This document shows, one piece after another, positions 25,594 through 34,381 of a stretch of DNA of 64,000 nt. Positions within the stretch are counted from its first letter, which is position 1; every line of letters starts with the position of its first letter. The notes below the pieces were generated by a model that worked only from the letters and a program-made list of their open reading frames with translations, was not told the DNA's origin and did no database searches. The translations under genes were made by a program, and so were the position numbers. The DNA is taken from assembly GCA_013036995.1 (NCBI GenBank), contig JAAOXG010000003.1, positions 62,001-126,000 of the forward strand, written 5' to 3'. The stretch comes from Lacrimispora defluvii (lineage in GTDB: Bacteria; Bacillota; Clostridia; Lachnospirales; Lachnospiraceae).

Positions 25594-25619
25594 AAAGGAG
25601 ACAATTTTTTGACTCCTTT
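25594..25619 (-). terminator. Hairpin between recN and spoIVB at spoIVB start site
   Basis: AAAGGAG pairs with CTCCTTT around a 12-base loop; ATTCTT follows on the minus strand. It sits exactly at the start expected from the neighbouring -10, so it can stop read-through from recN while a transcript started here would lack most of the 5' arm. Confidence 0.5.
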
Positions 25620-25621
25620 CA

Positions 25622-25628
25622 TAGTATG
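25622..25628 (-). promoter_or_regulatory. Sigma-G/F type -10 element of spoIVB
   Basis: CATACTA on the minus strand fits the forespore sigma -10 (CATNNTA). The -35 is not clear. The position suits forespore expression of spoIVB. Confidence 0.5.
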
Positions 25629-25695
25629 TGAGAATTCGTTAAAAACACTCTGTCATATTTTAGTTGAATTCATTTAATTCTGGTGTTTGGACCAG

Positions 25696-27366
25696 TTATG
25701 ACTTTTTTAACTTTTTTTCGGCCGCAAGACGCTTCATCTCTCTGGCATTACCTTTTACTGCATCTGTAATCTCTGCTCCGCCAAGCAGCCTTGCAAGTTC
25801 TTCCACAATTTCCTCATCCTGCAGTGCCTGGATACCTGTGGTGGTCTTTCCAGCCTCTGCCGATTTTTTAATTTCAAAATGAGCATCTGCCATGGCTGCT
25901 ATCTGGGGCAGATGGGTGATACAGATTACCTGATGATTGGCTGCTATATAAGAAAGCTTTTCTGAAACCTTCTGTGCGGTTCTTCCGCTGATGCCGGTAT
26001 CAATTTCATCAAAAATCAGGGTTGGAATATCGTCAGAATCAGCCAGAACTGTTTTGATAGCCAGCATGATTCTTGACATCTCACCGCCGGAAGCCACGGA
26101 TTTTAAAGGCTTTAAGGCCTCCCCGGGATTAGCGGAAATCATAAATTCCGCTTCATCAAAACCGTTTGCCGTATAGTGATCCAGTCTGCTAAATTCCATA
26201 TCAAAATTAACATCAATAAAATTTAAATCATGTAAGCCTTCTTTGATTTTTTCCGTCAGTTCTTTTGCAGTTTCTTTCCTCATACAGGATAATTGTCCGC
26301 TTAAATCTTCTAATTTATCCTCAGTCAGATGAATCTCTTTTTCTGTCTCCTGTTTTAAACGGTCATAATCTTCCAGTTCACCCAGCCTGATTTTCTTTTC
26401 TTCCAGATTTTTGAAAATGACATCGACACCTTTTCCATATTTTGCTTCCAGATTATGAATTAAGTCAAGACGTTCTTCCATCTTTTGGTAATCTTCTTCA
26501 TCAAAAGACAAGTCCTCCAGATAAGAGGTAATTTCATGATTAATATCGCTTAAAATGGAATCTACATCAAAAAGCTGGTCTCTGATTGCAAGCAGGCGTT
26601 CATCATAGACAGCCGCTGATTCCACCTCTTTTAATGCCCGCCCTGTGACATCGGAATTCACTGCTTCATAAGCCACAGAAAGACTCTCCATAATCTTTTT
26701 TCCATGAAGAAACAGACGGTACTTTGAGGATAGTTCTTCCTCTTCTCCCTCTCTTAACCCGGCATTTTCAATCTCTTCTATCTCATAGCGGATAAAATCC
26801 ATCTCCCGCAGTCTGGTATCCTCATCAAGCTGAAATGACGCAAGCCGTTCCTTTAACCGGACGTATTCTCTGTAGGTCTTAGCAATATTCATTTTTAGCT
26901 CATGGGACTTTTTCTCCTGGTAACGGTCCAGGATCTCCAGATGGACTGACTTGTAGAGTAAAGACTGATGTTCATGCTGTCCATGAATATCGATGAGAAG
27001 ACCGGTGATATCCCGCAGTTTCCCTGCAGTTACCGTTTCATCATTAATTTTGCTGAGACTTTTAGACGGCATGATTTTTTTAGAAATAATAACAATGCCG
27101 TCCTGGTCGGGAAATACATCCATTTCTTTTAACAGATGGATCTTTCTTTCATCGCTGACGGTAAAGATCAGCTCTATGTAGGCGTACTCTGCCCCGTTTC
27201 TGATCATATCCTTTGGCACTTTGCCCCCTAAGGCAATGGTCACCGAGCCGATAATTATGGATTTTCCGGCACCTGTCTCACCAGTTAAGACATTCAGTCC
27301 CTCTTTAAACTCCACATCAGCTTTTTCAATTAATGCTAAGTTCTTTACGTGTAATTCTGAAAGCAT
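25696..27366 (-). CDS. recN: DNA repair protein RecN
   Basis: An SMC-like ATPase that tethers broken DNA ends for recombination repair; 556 residues. Walker A is GETGAGKSI (residues 30-38); a long coiled-coil region covers about 150-380 with the hairpin tip between; the signature SGGEMSRIMLA and Walker B TLIFDEIDTGISG follow. Start ATG at 27366 after AAAGGAGG, 12 bases from the argR stop. Last gene of the long nusB-to-recN run. Confidence 0.96.
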   Translation of the reverse strand: MLSELHVKNLALIEKADVEFKEGLNVLTGETGAGKSIIIGSVTIALGGKVPKDMIRNGAEYAYIELIFTVSDERKIHLLKEMDVFPDQDGIVIISKKIMPSKSLSKINDETVTAGKLRDITGLLIDIHGQHEHQSLLYKSVHLEILDRYQEKKSHELKMNIAKTYREYVRLKERLASFQLDEDTRLREMDFIRYEIEEIENAGLREGEEEELSSKYRLFLHGKKIMESLSVAYEAVNSDVTGRALKEVESAAVYDERLLAIRDQLFDVDSILSDINHEITSYLEDLSFDEEDYQKMEERLDLIHNLEAKYGKGVDVIFKNLEEKKIRLGELEDYDRLKQETEKEIHLTEDKLEDLSGQLSCMRKETAKELTEKIKEGLHDLNFIDVNFDMEFSRLDHYTANGFDEAEFMISANPGEALKPLKSVASGGEMSRIMLAIKTVLADSDDIPTLIFDEIDTGISGRTAQKVSEKLSYIAANHQVICITHLPQIAAMADAHFEIKKSAEAGKTTTGIQALQDEEIVEELARLLGGAEITDAVKGNAREMKRLAAEKKLKKS

Positions 27367-27378
27367 GGCTTGCCTCCT

Positions 27379-27828
27379 TTATCCCGTAATGAGTTTTTTC
27401 AGTTTATCCATCATAAGTATGGTGTCATCTACAGTTCTGATGGCACACATGATGGTATCGTCTCCTGCGATACAGCCTACCATTTCGCTGAAATGAAGGG
27501 CATCTAACGCTGCTGCCACTGCCATGGCCATTCCGGATACAGTCTTGATTACCAGTATATTCTGTGCCATATCCATGGATAAATAACCATCTCTTAAAAT
27601 CCGGATGTATTTATCGCTGAATGATCCCTGATTCTGAAGTACCATATAACGCTGTTTCCCTGATTCTGACTGTATCTTTGTCAGCTTTAACTCCCTGATA
27701 TCTCTGGATACAGTCGCCTGTGTTACTGCAAAACCAGCCTGATTTAAATAATCCGCCAGTTCTTCCTGGGTTTCAATTTCATACTTCCCAATCAGTTCTA
27801 CTATTTTGCTATGTCTTTCCAGTTTCAT
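27379..27828 (-). CDS. argR: Arginine repressor ArgR/AhrC
   Basis: Arginine-sensing transcription factor, 149 residues: N-terminal winged helix (about 1-70, ATVSRDIRELKL recognition region) and C-terminal hexamerisation/arginine domain (GCIAGDDTIMCAIR). Start ATG at 27828 after AAGGAGGTG. Position between nadK and recN is conserved in Firmicutes, where it also affects the neighbouring genes. No arginine biosynthesis genes are in the window. Confidence 0.95.
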   Translation of the reverse strand: MKLERHSKIVELIGKYEIETQEELADYLNQAGFAVTQATVSRDIRELKLTKIQSESGKQRYMVLQNQGSFSDKYIRILRDGYLSMDMAQNILVIKTVSGMAMAVAAALDALHFSEMVGCIAGDDTIMCAIRTVDDTILMMDKLKKLITG

Positions 27829-27840
27829 CGTGTCACCTCC

Positions 27841-28698
27841 TTATATACCCGCCATCTTGTTTCGAAGATTATCCAAAAATGATAAATTTTTTAATTTGAC
27901 TAATATGGTCTTGATCTGGGCACGCTCCATATCGATCCAGTCCCCAGGTAAAAGACTGACTGCCGAATCCCCGTCAAATACCGCTGCCTGACTGATTCCT
28001 TCCTGTCCTGCGATTTCAATCCTGATTTTGTCTTCTGCAGATAGCACAATACTTCTGGCATTGAGGGCATGGGAACAGATGGGTGTAAGCACCAGCATCT
28101 TGGAATCAGGCACAATAATCGGCCCCCCTGCCGATAAATTATAGGCAGTAGAGCCTGTGGGCGTAGCTGCTATCAGCCCGTCCGCTCTGTACTCCGTTAA
28201 GAATTCCCCGTTTACATATACTTTAAACTGAAGCATCTTCAGGTATTCGCCCCGTGTTATGACGATTTCATTTAAAGCGATATCCCGGTAAATCTCTTTT
28301 CCGTCCCTGAATGCACTTCCGCTTAGCATCATACGCTCTTCCAGCTTATAGTCATCGTAAAACAGGGCTGACAGCGCAGATTCAATGTCTTCTGTTCTGG
28401 AAACCTGGGTTAGATACCCCAGAGTCCCTCTGTTAATTCCAAGAATGGGTAAATTGCGTCCCGATAAATCTCTGGCTGCCTGAATTAATGTGCCGTCTCC
28501 CCCCAGAGTAATCACGCATTCCGTTTCCTTTGGTACCATGGCTGAGTCAGTGTAATGCTTTCCTGCCTGCCATTCTACCTTTTCTCCTCTGCCGATCAGG
28601 CAGACTGCTCCCCTGGCAGTGAGAAATTCCCGGATCTGCTCCGCGGTTTCACGGGCTCCTTTTTTATCCGGATTCATGATTACGTAAAAATGTTTCAT
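27841..28698 (-). CDS. nadK: NAD kinase
   Basis: Phosphorylates NAD to NADP; 285 residues. The GGDGTLIQAARDL motif (catalytic Asp, ATP site) lies at about residues 66-78, then NRGTLGYLT, and the NAD-binding PTGSTAYNLSAGGPI region is clear. Start ATG at 28698 after AAGGAG. It lies between tlyA and argR with gaps of about 10 bases, so it is co-transcribed. Confidence 0.95.
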   Translation of the reverse strand: MKHFYVIMNPDKKGARETAEQIREFLTARGAVCLIGRGEKVEWQAGKHYTDSAMVPKETECVITLGGDGTLIQAARDLSGRNLPILGINRGTLGYLTQVSRTEDIESALSALFYDDYKLEERMMLSGSAFRDGKEIYRDIALNEIVITRGEYLKMLQFKVYVNGEFLTEYRADGLIAATPTGSTAYNLSAGGPIIVPDSKMLVLTPICSHALNARSIVLSAEDKIRIEIAGQEGISQAAVFDGDSAVSLLPGDWIDMERAQIKTILVKLKNLSFLDNLRNKMAGI

Positions 28699-28708
28699 TT
28701 CAGACTCC

Positions 28709-29524
28709 TTATTTGCCTTCGCTTAAGTCTTTGTGAGCTTCTTCCACAACTTTTCCCGGATTAACACTGTAATCAGGAAAGCTCTCCCCAGCGGGATGAT
28801 TTTTTAAATGAAGCAGATATTCTATATTCCCTTCCGGACCCTTAATAGGAGAAAACTCCAGGTGCAGAATTTCAAATCCAATGCTGATTCCATAAGAGAT
28901 TACTGACTGGATTACTTCCAGATGAACAGATTTTTCTCTTACCACGCCCTTTTTGCCCACCTTTTCACGGCCTGCTTCAAACTGTGGCTTAATCAGGCAA
29001 ACGATCTCTCCGTCTTCTGACAAAAGGTTTTTAACCGGCAAAAGAACTTTTGTAAGGGATATAAATGATACATCAATGGATGAAAATTCAATCCTGTCCA
29101 TAATATCCTCTGACGTTACATAACGGATGTTGGTCTTTTCCATACAGACCACCCGTTCATCGTTGCGAAGCTTCCACGCAAGCTGCCCATGCCCCACGTC
29201 AACCGCATAGACTTTAACCGCACCGTTTTGAAGCATGCAGTCCGTAAAACCTCCGGTTGAAGAGCCTACATCCATGCAGACCTTCCCCTCCAGCGTAACG
29301 TCAAAATGGGTCATGGCTTTTTCAAGCTTCAATCCGCCCCGGCTTACATATTTTAAAGTGCTGCCTCTTACCTCAATAAGTGCAGTCTCTTCAAATGTGG
29401 AACCTGCTTTGTCTTCTTTGTCACCGTCCACGTATACGATTCCGGACATGATGATGGCTTTCGCCTTTTCCCTGGACTCAGCATGTCCCTGTTTTACTAA
29501 TAGCACATCCAACCGTTCTTTCAT
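28709..29524 (-). CDS. tlyA: TlyA-type rRNA 2'-O-methyltransferase
   Basis: A 271-residue protein with an N-terminal S4 RNA-binding domain (about 1-62, RLDVLLVKQGHAESREKA) and an FtsJ/RrmJ-like methyltransferase domain (DVGSSTGGFTDCML SAM loop; KPQFEAGREKVGKKGVVR). TlyA family enzymes methylate ribosomal RNA; the Bacillus homologue is YqxC. The start is one base from the dxs stop, with a poor ribosome site, so coupling to dxs translation is likely. Confidence 0.92.
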   Translation of the reverse strand: MKERLDVLLVKQGHAESREKAKAIIMSGIVYVDGDKEDKAGSTFEETALIEVRGSTLKYVSRGGLKLEKAMTHFDVTLEGKVCMDVGSSTGGFTDCMLQNGAVKVYAVDVGHGQLAWKLRNDERVVCMEKTNIRYVTSEDIMDRIEFSSIDVSFISLTKVLLPVKNLLSEDGEIVCLIKPQFEAGREKVGKKGVVREKSVHLEVIQSVISYGISIGFEILHLEFSPIKGPEGNIEYLLHLKNHPAGESFPDYSVNPGKVVEEAHKDLSEGK

Positions 29525-29525
29525 T

Positions 29526-31427
29526 TTACTTCATCTTATCCTTCCATTCCCTGTTCTGCCGCTCCATATCCAGGTATTCCTTTTTCATGCGCCAGATTAT
29601 GGAATCGCTGTCAATTCCAAGTCCTTTTCGAAGCAGAGAAACGTTGCCGTGCTCCACGTATGCATCCGGCAGGGCAATGTTTAGTACCTTTACTTTTGGA
29701 TAGTGTTCATGTATATAACCATTGATCAGGCTTCCATATCCGCCCTGAAGAACATTCTCTTCCATGGTCACAATCAGCCAGTGATTTTTTGCCAGGTGAT
29801 CAATAAGTTTCTTATCAAAAGGCTTGATAAAGCGCCCGTTAGCAAGAGTACAGTTCCAGCCTTCCGCTTTCAATTTCTGCCTTACATGCTCTCCTGTACT
29901 TACCATGCTGCCTACTGCCAGAAGGGCGATGTCCGTTTCTTCATAAATGATTTCGCCTTTCCCGTATTCAATGGGTGCTTTAAATTCTTCCAGCCCCTGA
30001 TAGGCTTCCCCTCTGGGATAACGTACCGCAATGGGACTGTCAAGAGAAAAAGCAAACTCCAGCCCATTAGCCAGCTCCCAGTCATTTTTCGGTGCAAAAA
30101 TGCTCATATTGGGTATGGCACTTAAAAAGGACAGATCAAAAATTCCCTGATGGGTCTCTCCATCGCTGCCTACCAGTCCTGCCCGGTCAACTGCAAATAC
30201 AACAGGAAGATTCTGAATACACACATCATGAAGCACCTGATCAAACCCTCTCTGCAAAAAAGAGGAATAAACAGCCACTACCGGTTTCAAACCGCCTGCT
30301 GCCATTCCTGCCGCTGAAGTCACTGCATGCTCTTCTGCAATCCCCACATCAAAAAAGCGATCCGGATACAGGTTTGAGAACCGTTTCAATCCGGTTCCAT
30401 CCGGCATCGCAGCGGTTACCGCCACAATCTTTTTATCATCTTTTGCCAGACGGCAGATTGTTTTAGAAAACACATCTGTATAGCTTAAATTCTTCTTTTC
30501 TTTTTTAGGCTTGCCAGTCAGAATATCAAAGGGATCCACACCGTGAAACTTGGACGGATTTTTTTCTGCCGGAGCATATCCTTTTCCCTTTTTGGTAATT
30601 ACATGAACCAGTACGGTGTGATCAAGCTTCTTGGCCTCTTTCAGGGTTCTTGTCAGAGCCTTTAAATTATGGCCGTCAACCGGTCCTAAATAGGTAATAC
30701 CCATATTCTCAAACAGCATTCCCGGAATTAAAAGCTGCTTAATGCCATTTTTAGTCCGGCTGATCTTCTCAATCAGAGGTTCTCCGATAACCGGAATCCT
30801 TGAAAGCGTATTGGTAACATGTTTCTTTAAATCCAGATATCCATTCCCAGTCCGTATACTGTTTAGATAGGAGGACATGCCGCCTACATTTTCGGATATG
30901 GACATATTATTGTCATTGAGAATAATAACGAAATTTTTCTTCATCTGGGCTGCATTATTCAGTGCTTCATATGCCATGCCTCCCGTCAGGGAACCGTCAC
31001 CGATGACCGAAACTACAAAATGACCTTCCCCCAGCACATCTCTTGCCTGGGCAAGTCCCAGTCCGGCAGAAATAGAAGTAGAACTGTGCCCGGTATCAAA
31101 GGCATCACAGGGGCTTTCCTTTCTCTTTGGAAAACCGCTCATGCCGCCGTACTGGCGCAGTTCATCAAATTCCATTCTTCTTCCGCTTAAGATCTTATGG
31201 GTATAGGACTGATGCCCTACATCCCAGACAATTTTGTCCATTGGCAGATCAAAAGCAAGATAAATTGCCATGGTCAGCTCCACCACTCCTAAATTGGAGG
31301 CCAGATGACCGCCTGTGGTACTTATCTTTTCTATTAAAAAATCACGGATTTCCTGGCTTAATATATCAAGCTCCTGTTTGGAGAATTTCTTTATATCGTC
31401 AGGTCCGTTAATCAGTTCCAGCATCAT
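29526..31427 (-). CDS. dxs: 1-deoxy-D-xylulose-5-phosphate synthase
   Basis: First enzyme of the MEP isoprenoid pathway, joining pyruvate and glyceraldehyde-3-phosphate; 633 residues. The thiamine diphosphate motif is GDGSLTGGMAYEALNNA; a substrate His lies in GGHLASNLG and HQSYTHKILSGR; the central AEEHAVTSAAGMA is the transketolase-type Glu region. Starts at tandem ATGs (31427/31424) after AAAGGA. Directly follows ispA, placing two isoprenoid genes together. Confidence 0.96.
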   Translation of the reverse strand: MMLELINGPDDIKKFSKQELDILSQEIRDFLIEKISTTGGHLASNLGVVELTMAIYLAFDLPMDKIVWDVGHQSYTHKILSGRRMEFDELRQYGGMSGFPKRKESPCDAFDTGHSSTSISAGLGLAQARDVLGEGHFVVSVIGDGSLTGGMAYEALNNAAQMKKNFVIILNDNNMSISENVGGMSSYLNSIRTGNGYLDLKKHVTNTLSRIPVIGEPLIEKISRTKNGIKQLLIPGMLFENMGITYLGPVDGHNLKALTRTLKEAKKLDHTVLVHVITKKGKGYAPAEKNPSKFHGVDPFDILTGKPKKEKKNLSYTDVFSKTICRLAKDDKKIVAVTAAMPDGTGLKRFSNLYPDRFFDVGIAEEHAVTSAAGMAAGGLKPVVAVYSSFLQRGFDQVLHDVCIQNLPVVFAVDRAGLVGSDGETHQGIFDLSFLSAIPNMSIFAPKNDWELANGLEFAFSLDSPIAVRYPRGEAYQGLEEFKAPIEYGKGEIIYEETDIALLAVGSMVSTGEHVRQKLKAEGWNCTLANGRFIKPFDKKLIDHLAKNHWLIVTMEENVLQGGYGSLINGYIHEHYPKVKVLNIALPDAYVEHGNVSLLRKGLGIDSDSIIWRMKKEYLDMERQNREWKDKMK

Positions 31428-31441
31428 AATTTTTTAATCCT

Positions 31442-32338
31442 TTATTTTTCCCGGTTAACCAGCATCCGGATCAGTTCTTCCAGAAAGCGGTTCTCTCCCG
31501 GCAGCTTTTGAAGGCAGGCAACTGCTTCTGCGGAAATTCTCTCCACAGCCATCTTCGCCTGTTCCATTCCCTCCAATGTTACATAGGTGGTTTTATTGTT
31601 CTTTTCATCGCTGAATACGGGTTTCCCTAAAATCTCTGCATTGCTGGTCACATCAAGAATATCATCCTGGATCTGAAAAGCAAGTCCGATTTTTGATGCC
31701 ATCTCTTCCACTGCCTTTAACTCGTCTTCACTGGCTCCGCCAAGGAGCGCTCCGATCATCATGGACGCCTCTAAAAGAGCTCCGGTCTTTAACCGGTAGA
31801 TAAAGTCAAGCTTATCGCCTGGAATCGGCTTTCCAGCCAGCTCCACGTCTACCGTCTGGCCGCCTATCATCCCGAATATACCCGTCTTTTGCGCAAGAAT
31901 CCCCATAGCTCTGGCGACCCGGTCCGGCCTGTCCGAAAATTCAAGTGCCTTCGCTGCCGTCTCCATGGAATAAATTAAAAGACCGTCACCTGCCAGCACA
32001 GCCATATCATATCCAAATTTCACCCAGGCAGTGGGAAGTCCTCTGCGAAGGGTATCATTATCCATACAGGGAAGATCATCGTGAATCAGAGAAGAGGTAT
32101 GAATCATCTCTATGGCTGCCATAAATGGTTCTATCTCTTTTCCCATACCTCCAAAAAGGCAGTATGTCTCCCTCATCAGCATAGGACGCAGCCGCTTTCC
32201 GCCTGCCCGCATACTGTAATCCATTGCCTCAAGAACAGTGCTCTGATGTCCCTCTACAACCGGAAGGAAACTTTCCACAATCTCCCACACATCTTTGGTC
32301 CGTTTCAGCAACTCATCCTCAAAGTTCATGTTCTTCAC
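31442..32338 (-). CDS. ispA: Polyprenyl diphosphate synthase (FPP/GPP synthase)
   Basis: Condenses IPP with DMAPP/GPP to farnesyl (or geranylgeranyl) diphosphate; about 298 residues. First Asp-rich motif DDLPCMDND and second QIQDDILD are intact, with KRLRPMLM for the diphosphate. The GTG at 32338, six bases after GGAGG, is the best start; an ATG three codons later (32329) has a 15-base spacing. Either overlaps the xseB end, as in Bacillus yqiD. Confidence 0.94.
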   Translation of the reverse strand: MKNMNFEDELLKRTKDVWEIVESFLPVVEGHQSTVLEAMDYSMRAGGKRLRPMLMRETYCLFGGMGKEIEPFMAAIEMIHTSSLIHDDLPCMDNDTLRRGLPTAWVKFGYDMAVLAGDGLLIYSMETAAKALEFSDRPDRVARAMGILAQKTGIFGMIGGQTVDVELAGKPIPGDKLDFIYRLKTGALLEASMMIGALLGGASEDELKAVEEMASKIGLAFQIQDDILDVTSNAEILGKPVFSDEKNNKTTYVTLEGMEQAKMAVERISAEAVACLQKLPGENRFLEELIRMLVNREK

Positions 32339-32531
32339 CGTTTTCCTCCAGTACAATTATCTTTTTTTCCACTTTATCTATTTTATCATTGCAGGACTTA
32401 ACAAGTTTCATACCTGTTTCGTAGTATTCAAAGGATTCCTCTAAGGAGCTCTCTCCGCTTTCCAGCTTTTTGATCAGCTCCTCCAAGTCCTTTAAGGTCT
32501 CTTCAATGGTTCTTTCTTTTTTTACTGCCAT
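32319..32531 (-). CDS. xseB: Exodeoxyribonuclease VII small subunit
   Basis: A 70-residue helical subunit of the single-strand exonuclease VII. ETLKDLEELIKKLESGE with the LEESFEYYETGMKLVKSC helix is typical. It binds several copies to one XseA. It follows xseA by 14 bases and overlaps ispA. Confidence 0.94.
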   Translation of the reverse strand: MAVKKERTIEETLKDLEELIKKLESGESSLEESFEYYETGMKLVKSCNDKIDKVEKKIIVLEENGEEHEL

Positions 32532-32545
32532 AAGCCTGTTTCTCC

Positions 32546-33832
32546 TTATTTTTCTGCCTCCGGCACTGTTAGTGGCTCCACTCCTGATACCAGAGTATGG
32601 ATAGTTCCATCCCGTAATTTAAGACGAAGAGTATCTCCGGCCTTTACCTGCATGACAGAATCAATCCTGTGATTCCCTGAATCAGTGATAAAACCGTAGC
32701 CGCCGCCTATTTTAGCCAGCGGGGAACAGGCATGAAGGCGTCCGGCAAGAAGTTCCAGCCTGTGCCTGTCTCTTAAAGTCTGCTTCTCAATCAGCTGACT
32801 CATCTTAACAGCGGATTCGTCAAGCTGCCTGCGCTCTGTCTCAATCTGCTTTAAAAGCAGGCTTTTCAGCTTCTCTTCCAGATCATGAAGACGCTGGCGC
32901 TGTTCACGAATACTTCGCTTTGGATCAAAGTACTTCAGCTTTAATCCATATTGGTTCACAGAGAAACGATACCGCTCCAGCTTTCGCTCCATCATGGTTT
33001 TTAATGTATACCGGATGCTCTCTGTCTGTTCTTTAAACTGTTTATAATCAAATACTGCCAGCTCCGCAGCTGCCGAAGGAGTAGGTGCCCTCATGTCCGC
33101 AACATAATCCGCAATGGTCACATCGGTTTCATGACCGACTGCAGAAATTACCGGTACCGAACAGTTAAATATTGCTCTGGCAACCGCTTCTTCATTAAAA
33201 GCCCATAAGTCTTCAATGGAGCCGCCCCCTCTTCCCACAATGAGAACATCAAGTCCCATCTGGTCTAAGGTCTCAATTCCTTTTACAATACTTTCTGCAG
33301 CACCGCTTCCCTGCACAAGAGCGGGGTAAAGATAGAGCTGCACAAAGGGGTTCCGCCTGGCGGATATATTCATAATATCCCGGATCGCAGCGCCTGTGGG
33401 GGCAGTTACCACACCCACACGACTTGCATATCCTGGAATTTCTTTCTTGTATTCAGGGGAAAACATTCCCATTTCTTCCAGTTCATTACGAAGCTTTAAA
33501 AAACGTTCGAATAAATCTCCCATTCCCTCTTTCGTAATTTCCTGGGCGTAAAGCTGATATCTTCCGTCTCTTTCATAAACTTCAACGCTTCCCTTTGCAA
33601 CGATCTGCTGTCCTTCTTCCAGATGAAAGGAAAGACCTTTTCTGGATCCGGCAAACATCACTGCCGAAATAGAAGAGGCTTTGTCTTTTAAGGTAAAATA
33701 GATATGACCGGAAGTATGATATTTGCAGTTGGACACTTCCCCTTTGATGGAAATCCGGTTCAGTGCAAAATCCTGGGCAAACATGTTTTTAATATAAGCA
33801 TTGATCTGGGTTACGGAATAGATTCCTGCCAT
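32546..33832 (-). CDS. xseA: Exodeoxyribonuclease VII large subunit
   Basis: Catalytic subunit of exonuclease VII, 428 residues. N-terminal OB fold (about 1-100, FTLKDKASSISAVMF), the catalytic domain GVVTAPTGAAIRDI, VGRGGGSIEDLWAFNEE and AVGHETDVTIAD, then a long coiled coil (about 280-370). Two bases separate it from nusB; in Bacillus folD lies between, which is absent here. Confidence 0.96.
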   Translation of the reverse strand: MAGIYSVTQINAYIKNMFAQDFALNRISIKGEVSNCKYHTSGHIYFTLKDKASSISAVMFAGSRKGLSFHLEEGQQIVAKGSVEVYERDGRYQLYAQEITKEGMGDLFERFLKLRNELEEMGMFSPEYKKEIPGYASRVGVVTAPTGAAIRDIMNISARRNPFVQLYLYPALVQGSGAAESIVKGIETLDQMGLDVLIVGRGGGSIEDLWAFNEEAVARAIFNCSVPVISAVGHETDVTIADYVADMRAPTPSAAAELAVFDYKQFKEQTESIRYTLKTMMERKLERYRFSVNQYGLKLKYFDPKRSIREQRQRLHDLEEKLKSLLLKQIETERRQLDESAVKMSQLIEKQTLRDRHRLELLAGRLHACSPLAKIGGGYGFITDSGNHRIDSVMQVKAGDTLRLKLRDGTIHTLVSGVEPLTVPEAEK

Positions 33833-33834
33833 AC

Positions 33835-34278
33835 TTACACCAGCTTTGCAAGAACTCCGTTAATGAAAGCCGGAGCTTCGTTTCCGCCGTATTTTTTACC
33901 CAGTTCTACCGCTTCGTTGATGGCTACCTTTTCCGGCACCTCATCATCGAATAAGATCTCATAAAGAGCAAGGCGGAGAATAGTTAATTCCGCTCTTCCC
34001 ATACGTTTTGTCTTCCACCCTTCTGCCACTTCATTGATTTTTTCATCCAGTTCGGGAATTTTATTCATAATTGCTTCTGTCTTTTCTTTTAAGAAAGCAG
34101 AATTCTCTTCACTCATATCCACATCATGAACGATCTCTTCCACACCTTCCGTATTGAGATCATCCTCTTTTGGTTCCTCAAAATATTGATTAATCTGCCA
34201 AAGCTTCTCCTCTGCGGGGTGAAAATCAGCGCAGAAAAGCATCTTAAAGCAGTGTTCACGCATTTTACTTCTGGTCAT
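33835..34278 (-). CDS. nusB: Transcription antitermination factor NusB
   Basis: An all-helical RNA-binding protein, 147 residues, working with NusE at rRNA boxA sites. The conserved start MTRSKMREHCFKMLF and C-terminal VAINEAVELGKKYGGNEAPAFINGVL are present. It heads the nusB-xseA-xseB-ispA-dxs-tlyA-nadK-argR-recN run with its own promoter. Confidence 0.94.
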   Translation of the reverse strand: MTRSKMREHCFKMLFCADFHPAEEKLWQINQYFEEPKEDDLNTEGVEEIVHDVDMSEENSAFLKEKTEAIMNKIPELDEKINEVAEGWKTKRMGRAELTILRLALYEILFDDEVPEKVAINEAVELGKKYGGNEAPAFINGVLAKLV

Positions 34279-34323
34279 TTACCATGGTCCTCCTATTGGT
34301 GATTTAACTGGACGTTTGGAATC

Positions 34324-34352
34324 ATTATACCTTAACAGGGTTTTTTATACAA
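34324..34352 (-). promoter_or_regulatory. Predicted promoter of nusB-recN operon
   Basis: TTGTAT (34347-34352) and TATAAT (34324-34329) on the minus strand, 17-base spacer. Confidence 0.65.
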
Positions 34353-34381
34353 TAGAAACTTTTGCGTGCCTGTATGGAATG

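Noticed and set aside
30092-30466. Long plus-strand frame antisense to dxs
   Set aside because: It is a shadow of dxs codon use with no start signal; the same applies to other long frames opposite htpG, capA-like, spoIIIAH and ispA genes.
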